From contig OW051496.1 of NCBI GenBank assembly GCA_932521035.1, forward strand, positions 5,642,001 through 5,706,000: DNA of 64,000 nt, read 5' to 3'. Position numbers and translations under genes: made by a program. This document shows positions 24,176 to 34,024 of the stretch, one piece after another (position 1 is the first letter of the stretch; each line of letters begins with the position of its first letter). The stretch is from Oscheius dolichura. Taxonomy: Eukaryota > Nematoda > Chromadorea > Rhabditida > Rhabditidae. Below the pieces are notes generated by a model, which saw only the letters and a list, made by a program, of their open reading frames with translations, made no database searches and had not been told where the DNA came from.

Positions 24176-25352
24176 ATGCCCCTGAGCTGTACCGCCCGTG
24201 CTCTCAAGTTCACTCTTTTCATCTTCAACCTCATCTTCCTCGTAAGTTCCACAAACCATATTTGAAATTGGAAATATGAGAAGCGGACGGATTGAGGTCA
24301 TTTTGTTCGTCAATGGGCAGCCCGTGTACTCTTTCGTCTATTTATAGTAGTCTTTATAGTAGAGATATTTCCAGATCTGTGGCCTGGTCTGTGTCGGCAT
24401 CGGGTCATGGCTCGTCCTCGATAAATACGCCATCGACAATCTTTCCTTCGCCACCGCCCAAGTCGCCGGCTACGAGGAGAATGCCGGCCTCCGAGACTTG
24501 GTTTGTCCTCTTCGTTTATTCCTGTCCATTAGACCGTATTCCAGGCCACCAAGCCGACGGCGGTCCGACAAATTGGTCATCTCCTGCTAGGCGGAGGTCT
24601 CCTCGTCATATTCGTGGCTTTTATGGGATGTTGTGGAGCTGCCAAAGAATGGAGACCGCTTCTCTGTTGTGTCAGTTCTTCTCCCCATTTCCAAAAAGAG
24701 TAATCCTCTTCAGTATGCCACCTGCCTTATGGTGATCCTGGCCATGGAAATTTCCGCTGCCGTCTATGCCGGCTTCCACAGCCATATGGTGAGGCCGTTC
24801 CCATTCTATTTTATTCCCAAATATTCAGTTTGAAAATGATTTCCGAGAAATCTTGAGGTCTTCTCTGAAGATGTACAATGGGACGGACGTGATGAAGAAG
24901 GAGGACGGCGGCCAGCTGGTCAAGGCTGCCTGGGACAAAATTATGCAGGAGGTGGGCAGAGTGAGGAAGGGGATGAGAAGATATTCAGAAGTCCTGCTGT
25001 GGAGTGGACTCGAAGCTGGGGGAGTTCAACGAGTCCGGCTGGCACATCATGACCCGGGGAAAGCATCCCTTCCCGCCGGCGTGCTGTCCTCCCGACGAAC
25101 ACGGTCGCCTTCTCCGGTCCTGCCCCAAGATCAGCCGGTTCGGAGACGTGAGTCGCTTTGGCAGTGACCAGGCATGTGCTCGTCGTGTTGTAGGGCTGCT
25201 ACGAAAAGATCGCCGAGTCTTTCAACGAGGTCACCTCACACTTCAAGATAGTCGCATGGACCGTGGTGTTGATCGCTTTCCTGCAGGCCTTCGGTATCAT
25301 CGTCGGCTTCTGGCTATGTGACTCCATCAGCACGGACGACGACCTCTATTGA
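24176..25352 (+). CDS. Tetraspanin
   Basis: Four-helix membrane organiser of about 275 residues. ATG 24176 (MPLSCTARALKFTLFIFNLI), six or seven exons, TGA 25350-25352. Helix 1 continues as ICGLVCVGIGSWLVLDKY; helices 2-3 contain FMGCCGAAKEWRPLLCCYA, a palmitoylation-type cysteine pair before helix 3. The large extracellular loop carries the diagnostic CCG (SCCGVDSKLGEF) plus PPACC, SC and GC, making six loop cysteines. Helix 4 (IAFLQAFGIIVGFWLC) is followed by a short acidic tail, DSISTDDDLY. Poly(A) signals (AATAAAATAAA) lie near 25618. Partners unknown. Confidence 0.94.
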
Positions 25353-25646
25353 GCATGGCTTCCCCGTCCCTCGTCCTCCCCCGTCCCCCGACCGGCCCCC
25401 CTTTCAGGGTTGTCTTGTTCATATGTTCTACCGAAATCGTCTACATTTCTCCGCTATTTTTGGCATCCTTTTCGTCCTTTTCTTCCTCGAGGTCGAAATG
25501 TTTTGAGTCGGCCGGAAAGAGGCTTTTCAGGTGGCGGGGATCATCCTCGGTGTCCAGCTGTTTCGTCGAATCAAAATCGAAATGCTCTATTACTACTGAA
25601 CACTGCTCACAAAAATAATAAAATAAACATCAACATATTCGTGCTT

Positions 25647-25652
25647 TTTATT
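25647..25652 (-). terminator. Poly(A) signal for the small minus-strand gene
   Basis: TTTATT on the plus strand reads AATAAA on the minus strand, 23 bases past the stop of the 68-residue frame at 25675. It supports that frame being transcribed. Confidence 0.5.
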
Positions 25653-25674
25653 AAATATCCACGGGGCTTTTCTC

Positions 25675-25881
25675 CTATTTCTCGGGACAGAGCCGGCTCA
25701 TAATCCTGTCGGTGACAGCGCCGGCCAGAGCGAAGGCGACGCTGTCCAGGAGGTCGTCCTCGGGGGAGATGGCCGTGCTCGCCTGGCTATTTCCGGGAGA
25801 CACGGCGGCCCAGGCGGCGGCTTTCGAGACGAGGCTATCCAGATTGGTTGTTAGCCCGTTTTTGGATGGCGGGGAGTCCAT
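25675..25881 (-). CDS. Candidate 68-residue protein
   Basis: Open frame from ATG 25881 to stop at 25675-25677, composition rich in Ala, Ser and Asp (contains PEDDLLDSVAFALAGAVTDR). It has G/C-ending codons like adjacent genes and a minus-strand AATAAA 23 bases after the stop. No family recognised. The tetraspanin 3' end faces it. It could be the last exon of a longer spliced gene, but no upstream exon was found. Confidence 0.4.
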   Translation of the reverse strand: MDSPPSKNGLTTNLDSLVSKAAAWAAVSPGNSQASTAISPEDDLLDSVAFALAGAVTDRIMSRLCPEK

Positions 25882-26576
25882 CCGACCGGCGGCAGTCGAA
25901 AATACTTATCGGAATGGCCAAAAACATCTAATCTGTCGACATGTCGCGGCGTCTAATTGAGCATCTATGTGTGGGCCCGGAAATAGCAGTCGGCCACTTG
26001 CCAGCTGGCATTGATCCAAGTCTCCTCTCCCGGCTGGGTCAATTGGCCTGTCTCTCTCTCCTGGCCATGATCAAAGAACTCCCTGCTTGTAAACACACAC
26101 ACACACTCCAACCTGAACTCGTCAGTTTCCAAACAATCAGTCGCCTTCCCCCCGACTTTTCCCCCCGGTCCCCCCAAAAAGAGTCAAATATTCAAAAGAA
26201 TAACCCTCTTCTGTCATTTTAATCGGCTCCCGTTTACCAATAAAAAGCCCCGCTGCCCCCTGTTCCATGCTCTCTCGATACGTTGTAAACTGGCGCCAGG
26301 AAAAAACTCAAGAGCTTCCTCGCCATTCCTCACGTACTTCTCCCTTCTCGTCCTCACCGCTTCTCGCTTCTTTTTGGCTGCCTTTCGCACGTGTTTTTAT
26401 CAAAATTGCCCGGGTTATAATCGACCGTGGCGGACGTCATCGCCGATGAATAGTGCGCTGTTTTGAGAAGAGCCCTATCAGTGCGAAACATCTTTTTCTT
26501 ACTCACCCTTTCTTGTTTATTTTTCTCTTTTCTCCCATTATTTTTGTCTAAATAAAAGTGTTTAGGATCGTCTGAA
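25882..26576. other. Spacer upstream of adenylate kinase
   Basis: No exon supported. Contains a short CA repeat (about 26093-26106) and pyrimidine-rich stretches. The adenylate kinase promoter probably lies in its 3' part. Confidence 0.45.
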
Positions 26577-27445
26577 ATGGTAAGTTCCCCTTCCCCTTCC
26601 GCCACCAGTCCGTCTAGGCCCCGATTGCGCGGAAGAACATCGACCTCACTCCCCTCAAGAATGCCGGAGTCCCCATCTTCTTCATCGTCGGTTGGCTACT
26701 GACCCTCTCGCGGCGATATATCTCTATTTCCAGGAGGGCCAGGTAGTGGGAAAGGAACGCAGTGCGAGAAGATCGTCGAGAAGTATGGCCTGTCCCACCT
26801 GTCGTCGGGAGACTTGCTCAGGTAGCCTCCTCGGCCCTCGTCTTAAATAGATTCCACAGGGCAGAAGTGCAATCGGGTTCGCCGCTCGGCGCCCAGCTGA
26901 CTGCTATCATGCAAGCGGGACAGCTCGTCCCCCTGGAAATTGTCCTGGACCTTATCAAGGAGGCGATGCTGAAGAAGGTGGCCGAGGGCAGCAAGGGCTT
27001 CCTCATCGACGGTTACCCCCGGGAGGTGGCCCAAGGCGACCAGTTCGAGAGTGAGGTAGGCCGGCGGAAGAGACGGGAAATCACATGGGAGATTAGATCC
27101 AAGAGGCCAAGCTGGTGATATTCTTCGACGTTGCGGAGGACACCCTCGTGAAGCGGTGCCTGAAGAGGGCCGAGACCAGGTATGCCCCCGGGCGGTTGAG
27201 GGATATCCTTCCTTGTTTAGCGGCCGGGTGGATGACAACGCGGAGACGATCAAGAATCGTCTGCATACGTTTGTTGTGTCAACTGCCCCCGTCGTTGATT
27301 ATTATGAGAAGAAGGGAAAACTCGTCAGAGTATGTTCATATGAGTGGAACGGGACGACGAGGAAGTTCAGATCAACGCCGAGGGCCACGTCGACGAGATC
27401 TTCTCCGTGGTCGCCGAGAACTTGGACAAGGCCATCGCTAAGTAA
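26577..27445 (+). CDS. Adenylate kinase 1-type nucleoside monophosphate kinase
   Basis: Cytosolic ATP + AMP to 2 ADP. The start codon appears to be an exon by itself: ATG 26577-26579 is followed directly by donor GTAAGT, and exon 2 begins at 26618 ([19 protein letters not shown]). Exon 2 ends at 26690 and exon 3 starts at 26734 within the P-loop [11 protein letters not shown]. Then follow the AMP site (SSGDLLRAEV), [18 protein letters not shown], the short-lid sequence [14 protein letters not shown] and a normal C-terminus ending at TAA 27443-27445. Length about 207 residues, the short (AK1) class. AATAAA is at 27479-27484. Intact. Confidence 0.95.
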
Positions 27446-27478
27446 TCCCCCTCTAGTCAGCACACAGTTTATCTGGGT

Positions 27479-27484
27479 AATAAA
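27479..27484 (+). terminator. Poly(A) signal of adenylate kinase
   Basis: AATAAA 33 bases after the stop. The expected cleavage point falls at or beyond the stop codon of the opposite-strand receptor gene (27488), so the two transcripts overlap tail to tail. Confidence 0.65.
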
Positions 27485-27487
27485 GTT

Positions 27488-28728
27488 CTATCTATCCTCA
27501 CAGCAGCACACTTCTTCTTTCCACCTCGGGGCCTGACAGTTCTGGAACCATCTTCCTCTCCAGCGGGAGACACGCTCACCGGACACCTTCCTTTTTATCA
27601 GGGCCAGGTAGTCTCCGTAGTAGAGGGTGGCCAGGGAGGTCAGCAGGCCGTGGCAGGAGAAGATGAAGACGCAGACATACGAGAGGACTGGAACAGGGGA
27701 TTCGGGTAGACAGGGGGATTGTTTACGGGAAACGTAGAAGATAGACTTGGCGATGATTATGGCGATGATGACGGCGGGGAGGATGAAGTGCCAGATGGGC
27801 AGAGCCAGCTGAACAGTGGTTCCAATTTACGGACAGCCGTACCTGGATATAGAGGAGGCCGACGAACTTCTTGTGGGCCTTCAACATTGTGGCTGAGATG
27901 TGAACACAATCCGTCCTCAGAACCCTTGCAATCATTGAAAGGCAGAAGAAGATGAGGATCACTAGGACACTCAAAACTACTGCCGAAGTAATGAGTAGAC
28001 TCTGCAGGAACTGGAATACTCTCCACAAATGTACCTTTAAACTGTCGATGGTGTAAACCTCTACTCGTGGGTAACGAAGAATATTTCGAGCACAACTGTA
28101 GGCGTCGATAAAATAAGTCCTGATGGGATACTGCTCAGCGTTGACGGCGATGCCAACGACGATTGCACCGCCCAGGACAGAATAAAACACCGCGGCCATT
28201 AGAAAAATACCCAATTTCGTTAGTTTTATGGGGTGAGCAGGTGGAAGAATAACCTCGAGCCATATCTATTGTGAAGGAATTTTCTTACCTGGAAGCGATA
28301 GAAAGCCTGTACGAGTATAGAGATAAAGACGAAGAACAATAAAATAATAATAGACATGAAGAGGTGATGGGTGGAGATATCGAGAAGATACGACAGCAAC
28401 CCGAAGGGATATCCCATTGGGAGTGGAAGAAAGAGCACTGGAACTGTGCCCAAGGTAAGCAACAGGTCAAGTAGAGTGCAGCTGAGATGGTAGAGGGATA
28501 AGTACCACCGAAATAAACCCATTTGACGTGGAGTGAAGATTACTAAACAATCTTCGGTCAGGAAACAGACTTACAGATTATCAGAAGGGTCACAAGGTTA
28601 ATGGGGGAGGCGAAAAAACCGAGAACTCTCATTGACGTTGTGTAGCCTAAGGATGCATCGCTGAATTCAGGACATACGACGAATGCAGGCCCAGAAACAC
28701 TAGCCATCGTCACACTATCAGCGCTCAT
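27488..28728 (-). CDS. Srh-type nematode chemoreceptor GPCR
   Basis: Seven-helix receptor of the nematode Str superfamily, best fit Srh. ATG 28728, stop TAG 27488-27490, about six exons. Visible: N-terminal extracellular part, helix 1 (MRVLGFFASPINLVTLLII), helix 2 region WYLSLYHLSCTLLDLLLTLG with the polar L.L.HL.C pattern, helix 3 region with PMGYPFGLLSYL, the basic loop LKAHKKFVGLLYIQ before helix 6, and the helix 7 signature SCHGLLTSLATLYYGDYL. Presumed chemosensory; ligand unknown. It spans a composition transition, its 5' exons being more AT-rich than its 3' exons. Confidence 0.85.
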
Positions 28729-28891
28729 TAGAGCCTAACAGCTTCGTCCAACCGTGTGCTTATTTCGCCAAATACTTGTATACTACAACTATTTCATCCT
28801 TGAATGGCCTTCAATGAACCCGCATTTTTTCTCGATATGCTTAGTTCCTCATTATCGGCATCTCATTTTTCCAATAATGTTCTATATATAT

Positions 28892-30905
28892 TTATTTTTC
28901 TGAAGGATCAAACCAAAAGGACAACGAACTAGATGGGGTTAGAGATTTGACATAATGAAACCATCCTTGAGGTATATATAAAAGGTCACCTTTTTCTACA
29001 ACAGCATCAATACAATTCACGTGAGCGAAATTCGGAAACAAGTTAAAATCTGGGTTTTCGACATCAACCTATAAATCTATACAAAAAAAAGATAACGAAA
29101 CGAAACCTGGCTAGTATTAGAGTGCATCTCGCCTCCTACAGGGTATAAATGATTAGAATACGCCACATCGATTAGACGAAAGAACTTTTTACCATTCAAC
29201 TAAAGGGGAATAGTTGTATAACAGATGGAAAAAACCTGGCAGAAAATGTTCTCTTTAGGATCTTGGTGTAGCGGCGATATAGTTCCAGCAGGACCTATCC
29301 ATACGTTGATTTCTACGTCCTACAAAGGCCAAAATATCCAAGTGGTATTAAAATGATGTTAATATGTACTCAAACCAACTTTATCATCAAGCCCTGTTGC
29401 TTTACAATATGAAGGAACTTCAACACCATCTAGAAGTTCAGGGATTTGTTCTAGTAGTCGGTGTTGAGCAAGATATACTGGAGCATGCTGAATACTAATA
29501 CATAAGATACCTGCTAATCTACCTCTGGATTTTTCAAAGCGTCGAAAAATTCTTCGGCCGACATAAATCCCTGTGTCCAATCGTCATCGGTATAGCGGGA
29601 GCCTTGTTCTACAGGAAATGTCCTCCCAGAAAGTATCTTTGCTAAATTTGGTAATCTAAATTTTATTCAGTTTAATTTAAGAAACGAAACCTACGTCCAA
29701 CTGGTTACAGCTTTCATTTGTGAACCACCTTTGATTAATACTGGTTTTCTTTTAAAAAGATATGCATCTAAAAATACTTCATCAGAAATTCTTTCGATCT
29801 CCTCGATGCGTGTGCTATTAGGTAACGGATTTGGTATAGAATCATGTTTCTAAAGTTTAGTATTAGATATTAGATATAACTACCAACCTTCTCTGGTAAT
29901 TCAAGATGTATAACTGGTAACGTTTCTTTTAAGACATAGGATCGTTTTATAATAAACTGGACGTCATCTGTCCGTTTTTCTCCGTAACACAGTGCAAGGT
30001 CCAAATGTTCTAGCGCCTTCTGAAAACATTGTTTAGGTGCTGAAAACGACCTTTTTCTTTCTTACAATTATGTTAGTCCTAAAATAACAGAAAAATCCTA
30101 TCCTAAAAGGACATCATTTTGATGCCATCCCCAGGGAAATGCAAAATGACAACGTATGCGGCTATTTCACTTTTCCCCATTAATCAGTAGACGCAACTTC
30201 GACTTGAAGGTTTAAAACCAAGGTTTTATAAAACTACGCAGTCAACAACCAGCTTTTGTAGCTTTAGTTTACATTATTTGTTTCATTTACCTGTCGATTA
30301 AAAAAATCATCCGGACCATCGTAATTTGGAAAATGTGAGACAGATATAAGAAGGTAGGTAGCATAGGCAAAAAATCTCCAATGTTTTTGCACGTCGCTAT
30401 AATGGCCGACATATAGTTTATGTTTGACCATATCAATCAGCTTCTTTTCAATGCCTAATATTCTATCATGTGATTCTATAAATGAGATACGATAAATCAT
30501 TAAATAAAGTCTAACCTATGAATTCCGTGTGACTTAATGTGCATACAATAGCCATATATTCTGTAAAAGTTTGAAGCCATAATCCCACTTCGTGTGTATA
30601 AGGTGCAATAATTGAAAGAATATCCAAAGGAGCAACAATTCGACATGTCTGAAATCAATTCAATGATGCCAAAAAAGTCATATTGACCGTAATAAGAGCC
30701 AGTATCTTTTTAATGGTTTCAATTGTATGGGGATCATCTATTCCCCGCCCAGTTTCGTTCACTGGGGTACTGTATTCGTTAACTGCGCTGGAAATTTAGG
30801 ACTTAAAGAAAACGGTTCATAACACACTTACAACTGATGACGAAATAAGAATGCAACTGTTTGATGGTGTATATCCTCTTCCACAAATTCGGAACTAACG
30901 ACCAT
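28892..30905 (-). CDS. jmjd-5: JMJD5/KDM8-type JmjC 2-oxoglutarate oxygenase
   Basis: Fe(II)/2-oxoglutarate enzyme; the human relative hydroxylates or cleaves peptide arginines in the nucleus. About ten short exons. N-terminal helical region includes [20 protein letters not shown]. The core reads [18 protein letters not shown], then [20 protein letters not shown], then [15 protein letters not shown] (His and Asp iron ligands), [20 protein letters not shown] and [13 protein letters not shown] (distal His). It ends FDPSEK with TAA at 28892-28894 overlapping AATAAA. All metal ligands are present. The 5' end is ambiguous: the frame can start at ATG 30905 after acceptor atacttcag, or it can continue from the upstream acetyltransferase exons as a fusion. 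Confidence 0.9.
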
Positions 30906-31437
30906 TGCTCTGAAGTATGAATACACAACCACCCGAGACAACATACCCGATCTTCTGATAGAGTCCAAGTGAATAACACTGTGCATGGGCAACTAGCACG
31001 CATTCTGGCCATTTTTGACAAGCAATCCTCCCAGCATTACGACACAAAAATTCTGCATAACCATTTCCTCGCATTGACTGCAGCATTTGTTTTCTCAAAA
31101 GCATGCTACAGACTCACTTTGACAATGCAAACCCTTTCAAGTTTTACAAAAGGGTATTTCAATCTTAATCGACAGGTGCCGATATATTCACCTAACAAAA
31201 TTGATTACTGGAAAATTGGTAATCTTACCGTTTTTCTCCAGACACAGATGAACAGACTCCGCGTCAAGTCCGTCAAATTCACCCTCTAGAGTTACATTTT
31301 GTTCGCCGACAAAAACTTCTGTTCGGATGCGGCCAAGTTCTTTCCAGGCTTCAGTTTCAAACGACACTTCTCGTACTGTAACCGTAGAGCCTGAAAAATG
31401 CTCTGTAAAGTCTGATTACATCTGTTAAGTTTTCCAT
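30828..31437 (-). CDS. GNAT N-acetyltransferase (ElaA-like), possibly fused to JMJD5
   Basis: Acetyl-CoA-dependent acyltransferase fold. Seen in order: VREVSFETEAWKELGRIRTE, VFVGEQNVTLEGEFDGLDAE (typical (R)..VFV.EQ.V......DG.D), GTCRLRLKYPFVKLERVCIV, the acetyl-CoA loop SMRGNGYAEFLC, AHAQCYSLGLYQKIGYVVS, and [10 protein letters not shown], which resembles the C-terminal EEDGIPH of ElaA as I recall it. Substrate unknown. The start is unresolved: ATG 31437 (MENLTD) joins in frame only through a very short intron. The frame ends HQL-TAA (TAA 30828-30830), but that TAA lies inside a good donor (TT|GTAAGT) whose use carries the frame into JMJD5. Confidence 0.75.
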
Positions 31438-32163
31438 GATGTGGACATTTTGTAACAGTACAGGTGCAACAGGACACCAGATAGAACGTATAAACTTTAT
31501 ATGTTTAGACTATAAAGGCGCCTGGTCTCTTGATGGACTACGTAAATATAGATGGTGGGGCAATTTTCATAAACCGATTGTTTTTGATGGTAGAATCGCG
31601 AACCAATAGACAAAAAGGATCCAAATAAAATCATCGAAGAATAATTACTAGCTACTAAAGTATGGGATGTTTGCTATATATATATATATCGTAGTAGACA
31701 AGTATGACAATATTATTACCCAGACATTTCCAAGCATGTAAGTTTGGTAACCCTCGTTGTCGTAAAGGCGCGCATTAGTCAATCACCAGATTTTCCGGGC
31801 CTTTGCTTACTTGCTTTGCATTGGTAATGCAAAGGGGTCTACTCTCCAACTAACCAGCAATTCCTTGAACAGTGAAGTGACGTATTTTATCTTTTTGTGA
31901 TAAGAAAAACACAGCGGAACACGCAATTTAAACGTTCTTCGCACTATTTATTTCACTTACATCTTGGTAAACGTAATTATCCGGATATTTCTCCCACTTT
32001 TATTCATTTTTTCGATTTCACAAACAGTCTATCAAAGTCTACGCTAAAAACGTTGCGTCCATAGGCGTGGTTTCCACAACTTAGGCGGATCGATGGGCGG
32101 GGTTGGCGGACGCGGCAGCGGCAGTTATACTTCCCGCGACAGCCGACGCGGATTCCGTCCTGA
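31438..32163. other. AT-rich spacer between GNAT and mini-PKI
   Basis: No exon supported. Holds a TA dinucleotide run (about 31674-31690) and a 9-bp inverted repeat, CTTTGCATT ggt AATGCAAAG (31814-31834), containing an octamer-like ATGCAAA. GC content rises abruptly from about 32050 into the PKI exon. Confidence 0.45.
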
Positions 32164-32338
32164 ATGGGGGAATTGGAGGCAGAACACGATGCCCTGGAGT
32201 TATTCGCGGCTTCCGGCCGAAGTGGAAGACGTAACGCCCTACCAGAAATAGAGGTATGTTGTAATTTATAAGACTTATGAAAGTTGCCCGTTCTAAATCT
32301 CTTATCAGATAGAGAAATATTCCCCTGACAGTAGGTGA
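32164..32338 (+). CDS. pki-like: Miniature cAMP-dependent protein kinase inhibitor (PKI)
   Basis: Heat-stable pseudosubstrate inhibitor of the PKA catalytic subunit. Exon 1 (32164-32253) starts at ATG directly after an in-frame TGA (32161-32163) and encodes 30 residues with FAASGRSGRRNALPE. This matches PKI-alpha residues 10-24 position by position: the aromatic anchor Phe10, SGR, GRR at P-4 to P-2, Asn20, the pseudosubstrate Ala21 and a hydrophobic at P+1. Intron 32254-32308 (GT..TTATCAG), then exon 2 (32309-32338, nine residues, stop TGA). Total 39 residues against about 75 in vertebrate PKI. The C-terminal nuclear-export leucine motif (LALKLAGLDI) is not seen. A cgacag acceptor about 20 bases upstream might serve trans-splicing. 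Exon 2 is less certain than exon 1. Confidence 0.75.
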
Positions 32339-32680
32339 CCATATGGATACATTAATTCGAATAGATTGGACGTACTTTTTGCCGATGTGTTTAGAAACAA
32401 AAAGCAGAAGAAGTTTTGAGACCTAATGAGTGAAATGGATATAACATTCAAGAAAGACTTTTTTTACCTATATTTTTCTTTGCGTTCAAAATCTGTCTTC
32501 AATTGCTGTAGAAAAGAGAAAGTTTTACCCACTAGAGTTACAGTTTGATCGATACTGAGAACAAGTTCTTTCACAGTACATCAACCGTTCCAATCGCCCG
32601 TATTTCCTTCTCACGACTTTAAACATGTAACACTGACTTTACCACCGTTCCTGTACAACGCAATCCTCTTTAAACATTCC

Positions 32681-32709
32681 ATAAATAAGTGCAGCAGGCA
32701 CTTATTTAT
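32681..32709. repeat. Perfect 12-bp stem, 5-base loop hairpin
   Basis: ATAAATAAGTGC, loop AGCAG, then GCACTTATTTAT: fully complementary arms. Not inside a supported gene. Could be an RNA stem-loop, a small inverted-repeat remnant or chance in AT-rich DNA. Confidence 0.6.
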
Positions 32710-32794
32710 TCATCTACCTTGGATACGGCGCTAGAAAGACGAGACACTCGAAGATCCCACACATAGATTGAGATTAAATAATTGAAGACTAGTT

Positions 32795-33258
32795 CTACTT
32801 GCAAATCTGTGAATAAAATTCGGGCTTGAAAGCTCGACGTTCGATAAAATTAGCAAAACGGCATATATCTCCTGGTTCAGGTACAAACAAATGATCCGGA
32901 TGGCGCAAAGCTGGCAGAACGATTATCTGATATGACGGCTCACTGTGATTCCCAAGGGTCTTCAAGAAGCGATCAGCCCAGTGAGTCAAATTCTATCTGA
33001 ATAACTGATCCACATACTTGCGTCAGTGAGAAGTGCTTTTGGTAATTCCTGTTCAAAATCCGTTATACGCGCGTTTTGTTCCGTGCAGGCGGCTGCTGCG
33101 ACGTCACACGTGTAAACTATGCGACCGCAACAGCTGTGCGGCTAGAGGGGCACACGCGAACAAGGTCACGAAGAACTACCACGCGCACATTAGACCTAAG
33201 CATTTCTTCAACAGCTGAGTACAATTCCAGTAATAAACGACCATATTTTGCTAACCCA
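32795..33258 (-). CDS. Unrecognised spliced gene, 3' exons
   Basis: The last exon (about 32995 to stop near 32795) reads THWADRFLKTLGNHSEPSYQ, then IIVLPALRHPDHLFVPEPGD and a Cys/Lys end. Further upstream on the same strand the sequence can read LLLELYSAVEEMLRSN and ACTEQNARITDFEQELPKAL. The segments have protein-like composition, but I could not join them by one consistent set of GT..AG introns, and I do not recognise the family. No 5' exon or ATG was fixed. It could be a decayed copy. Confidence 0.3.
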
Positions 33259-33487
33259 TGATCGTTTGCTCATTTCTTAGCTAGAGGCGTTTCTTAGCTA
33301 GTAAATGAAGAATGACGCCCGGAAGATTGGTTGTGCAGCCTTTGTTTGATCAGTGTATCACGCCAAATGACGTAAGATAGCACATTTTGTCGCCAAAAAG
33401 CTTTTCGGCACAAGAATTTATCTCACGTAAAACTACCATATGAAGTATTGGTTTTAAAAAATGCCTTCACTGATATCTATTTTTCAG

Positions 33488-33603
33488 CCACATCAAAAGC
33501 CCAATCAGCAACCTCGTGACCGTCAAGCCAACCTTTTCGTTTTCCCACGGGTCTTACGATCTTCAATATTACGAGGTGGACGACACCTCTAAGAGCTTCG
33601 TCA
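33488..33603 (+). CDS. Orphan terminal exon
   Basis: After acceptor tatttttcag the plus strand reads HIKSPISNLVTVKPTFSFSH and continues to FVKQR-stop (TAA 33601-33603). Codons are strongly G/C-ending, unlike the AT-rich surroundings, which suggests a real or recently transferred/duplicated coding exon. The nearest upstream ATG frame (33311, MTPGRLVVQPLFDQCITPND, donor GTAAGA) does not join in the right phase. Family unknown. Confidence 0.3.
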
Positions 33604-34024
33604 AACAGCGGTAAATCTCAACTTTCCTTGCCCAAACGTGATCTATATTATAAATAAAACCCATCCTATATAGCTATGCTCCTCTTACAAATATGGAAAG
33701 TTATAAACTAACGCTGTTGATTGGGCCAATATTTATCGGCTATTATCGTGGCGCTGGTTATACCTCTTGCAGGTTTCTTTAAGTTTGAGCAAGCTATGGG
33801 CGAACTTTCTCTTTTCATCCTTTCTGAAATTATTATGTGCAATATAATGTAAAGCAAATAAGTTCCAAGAAGAATACAGAAGAATAAGCACATCCCACTA
33901 AGAAACAAAAGTTTAATACTTAGAAACGTTACAATATCACAGAAAATTCGATAGACTAGTGTATGAGATCAAAAAATTAAACTAAACGAAAAGGACAAAA
34001 TGTACAAAGATACCTTACAACTTG

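Noticed and set aside
30969-31289. 106-codon plus-strand open frame
   Set aside because: Antisense to the GNAT acetyltransferase exons, which have clear family motifs.
31674-31690. TA dinucleotide run
   Set aside because: Simple sequence, common in AT-rich DNA.
32094-32251. Alternative plus-strand frame starting MGGVGGRGSGSYTSRD
   Set aside because: It overlaps the PKI exon in another frame. The PKI frame has a nine-residue-specific motif match; this one is Gly/Arg low complexity.
32004-32342. 112-codon minus-strand open frame
   Set aside because: Antisense to the PKI exon and its GC-rich leader; Arg/Ser-rich translation without motifs.
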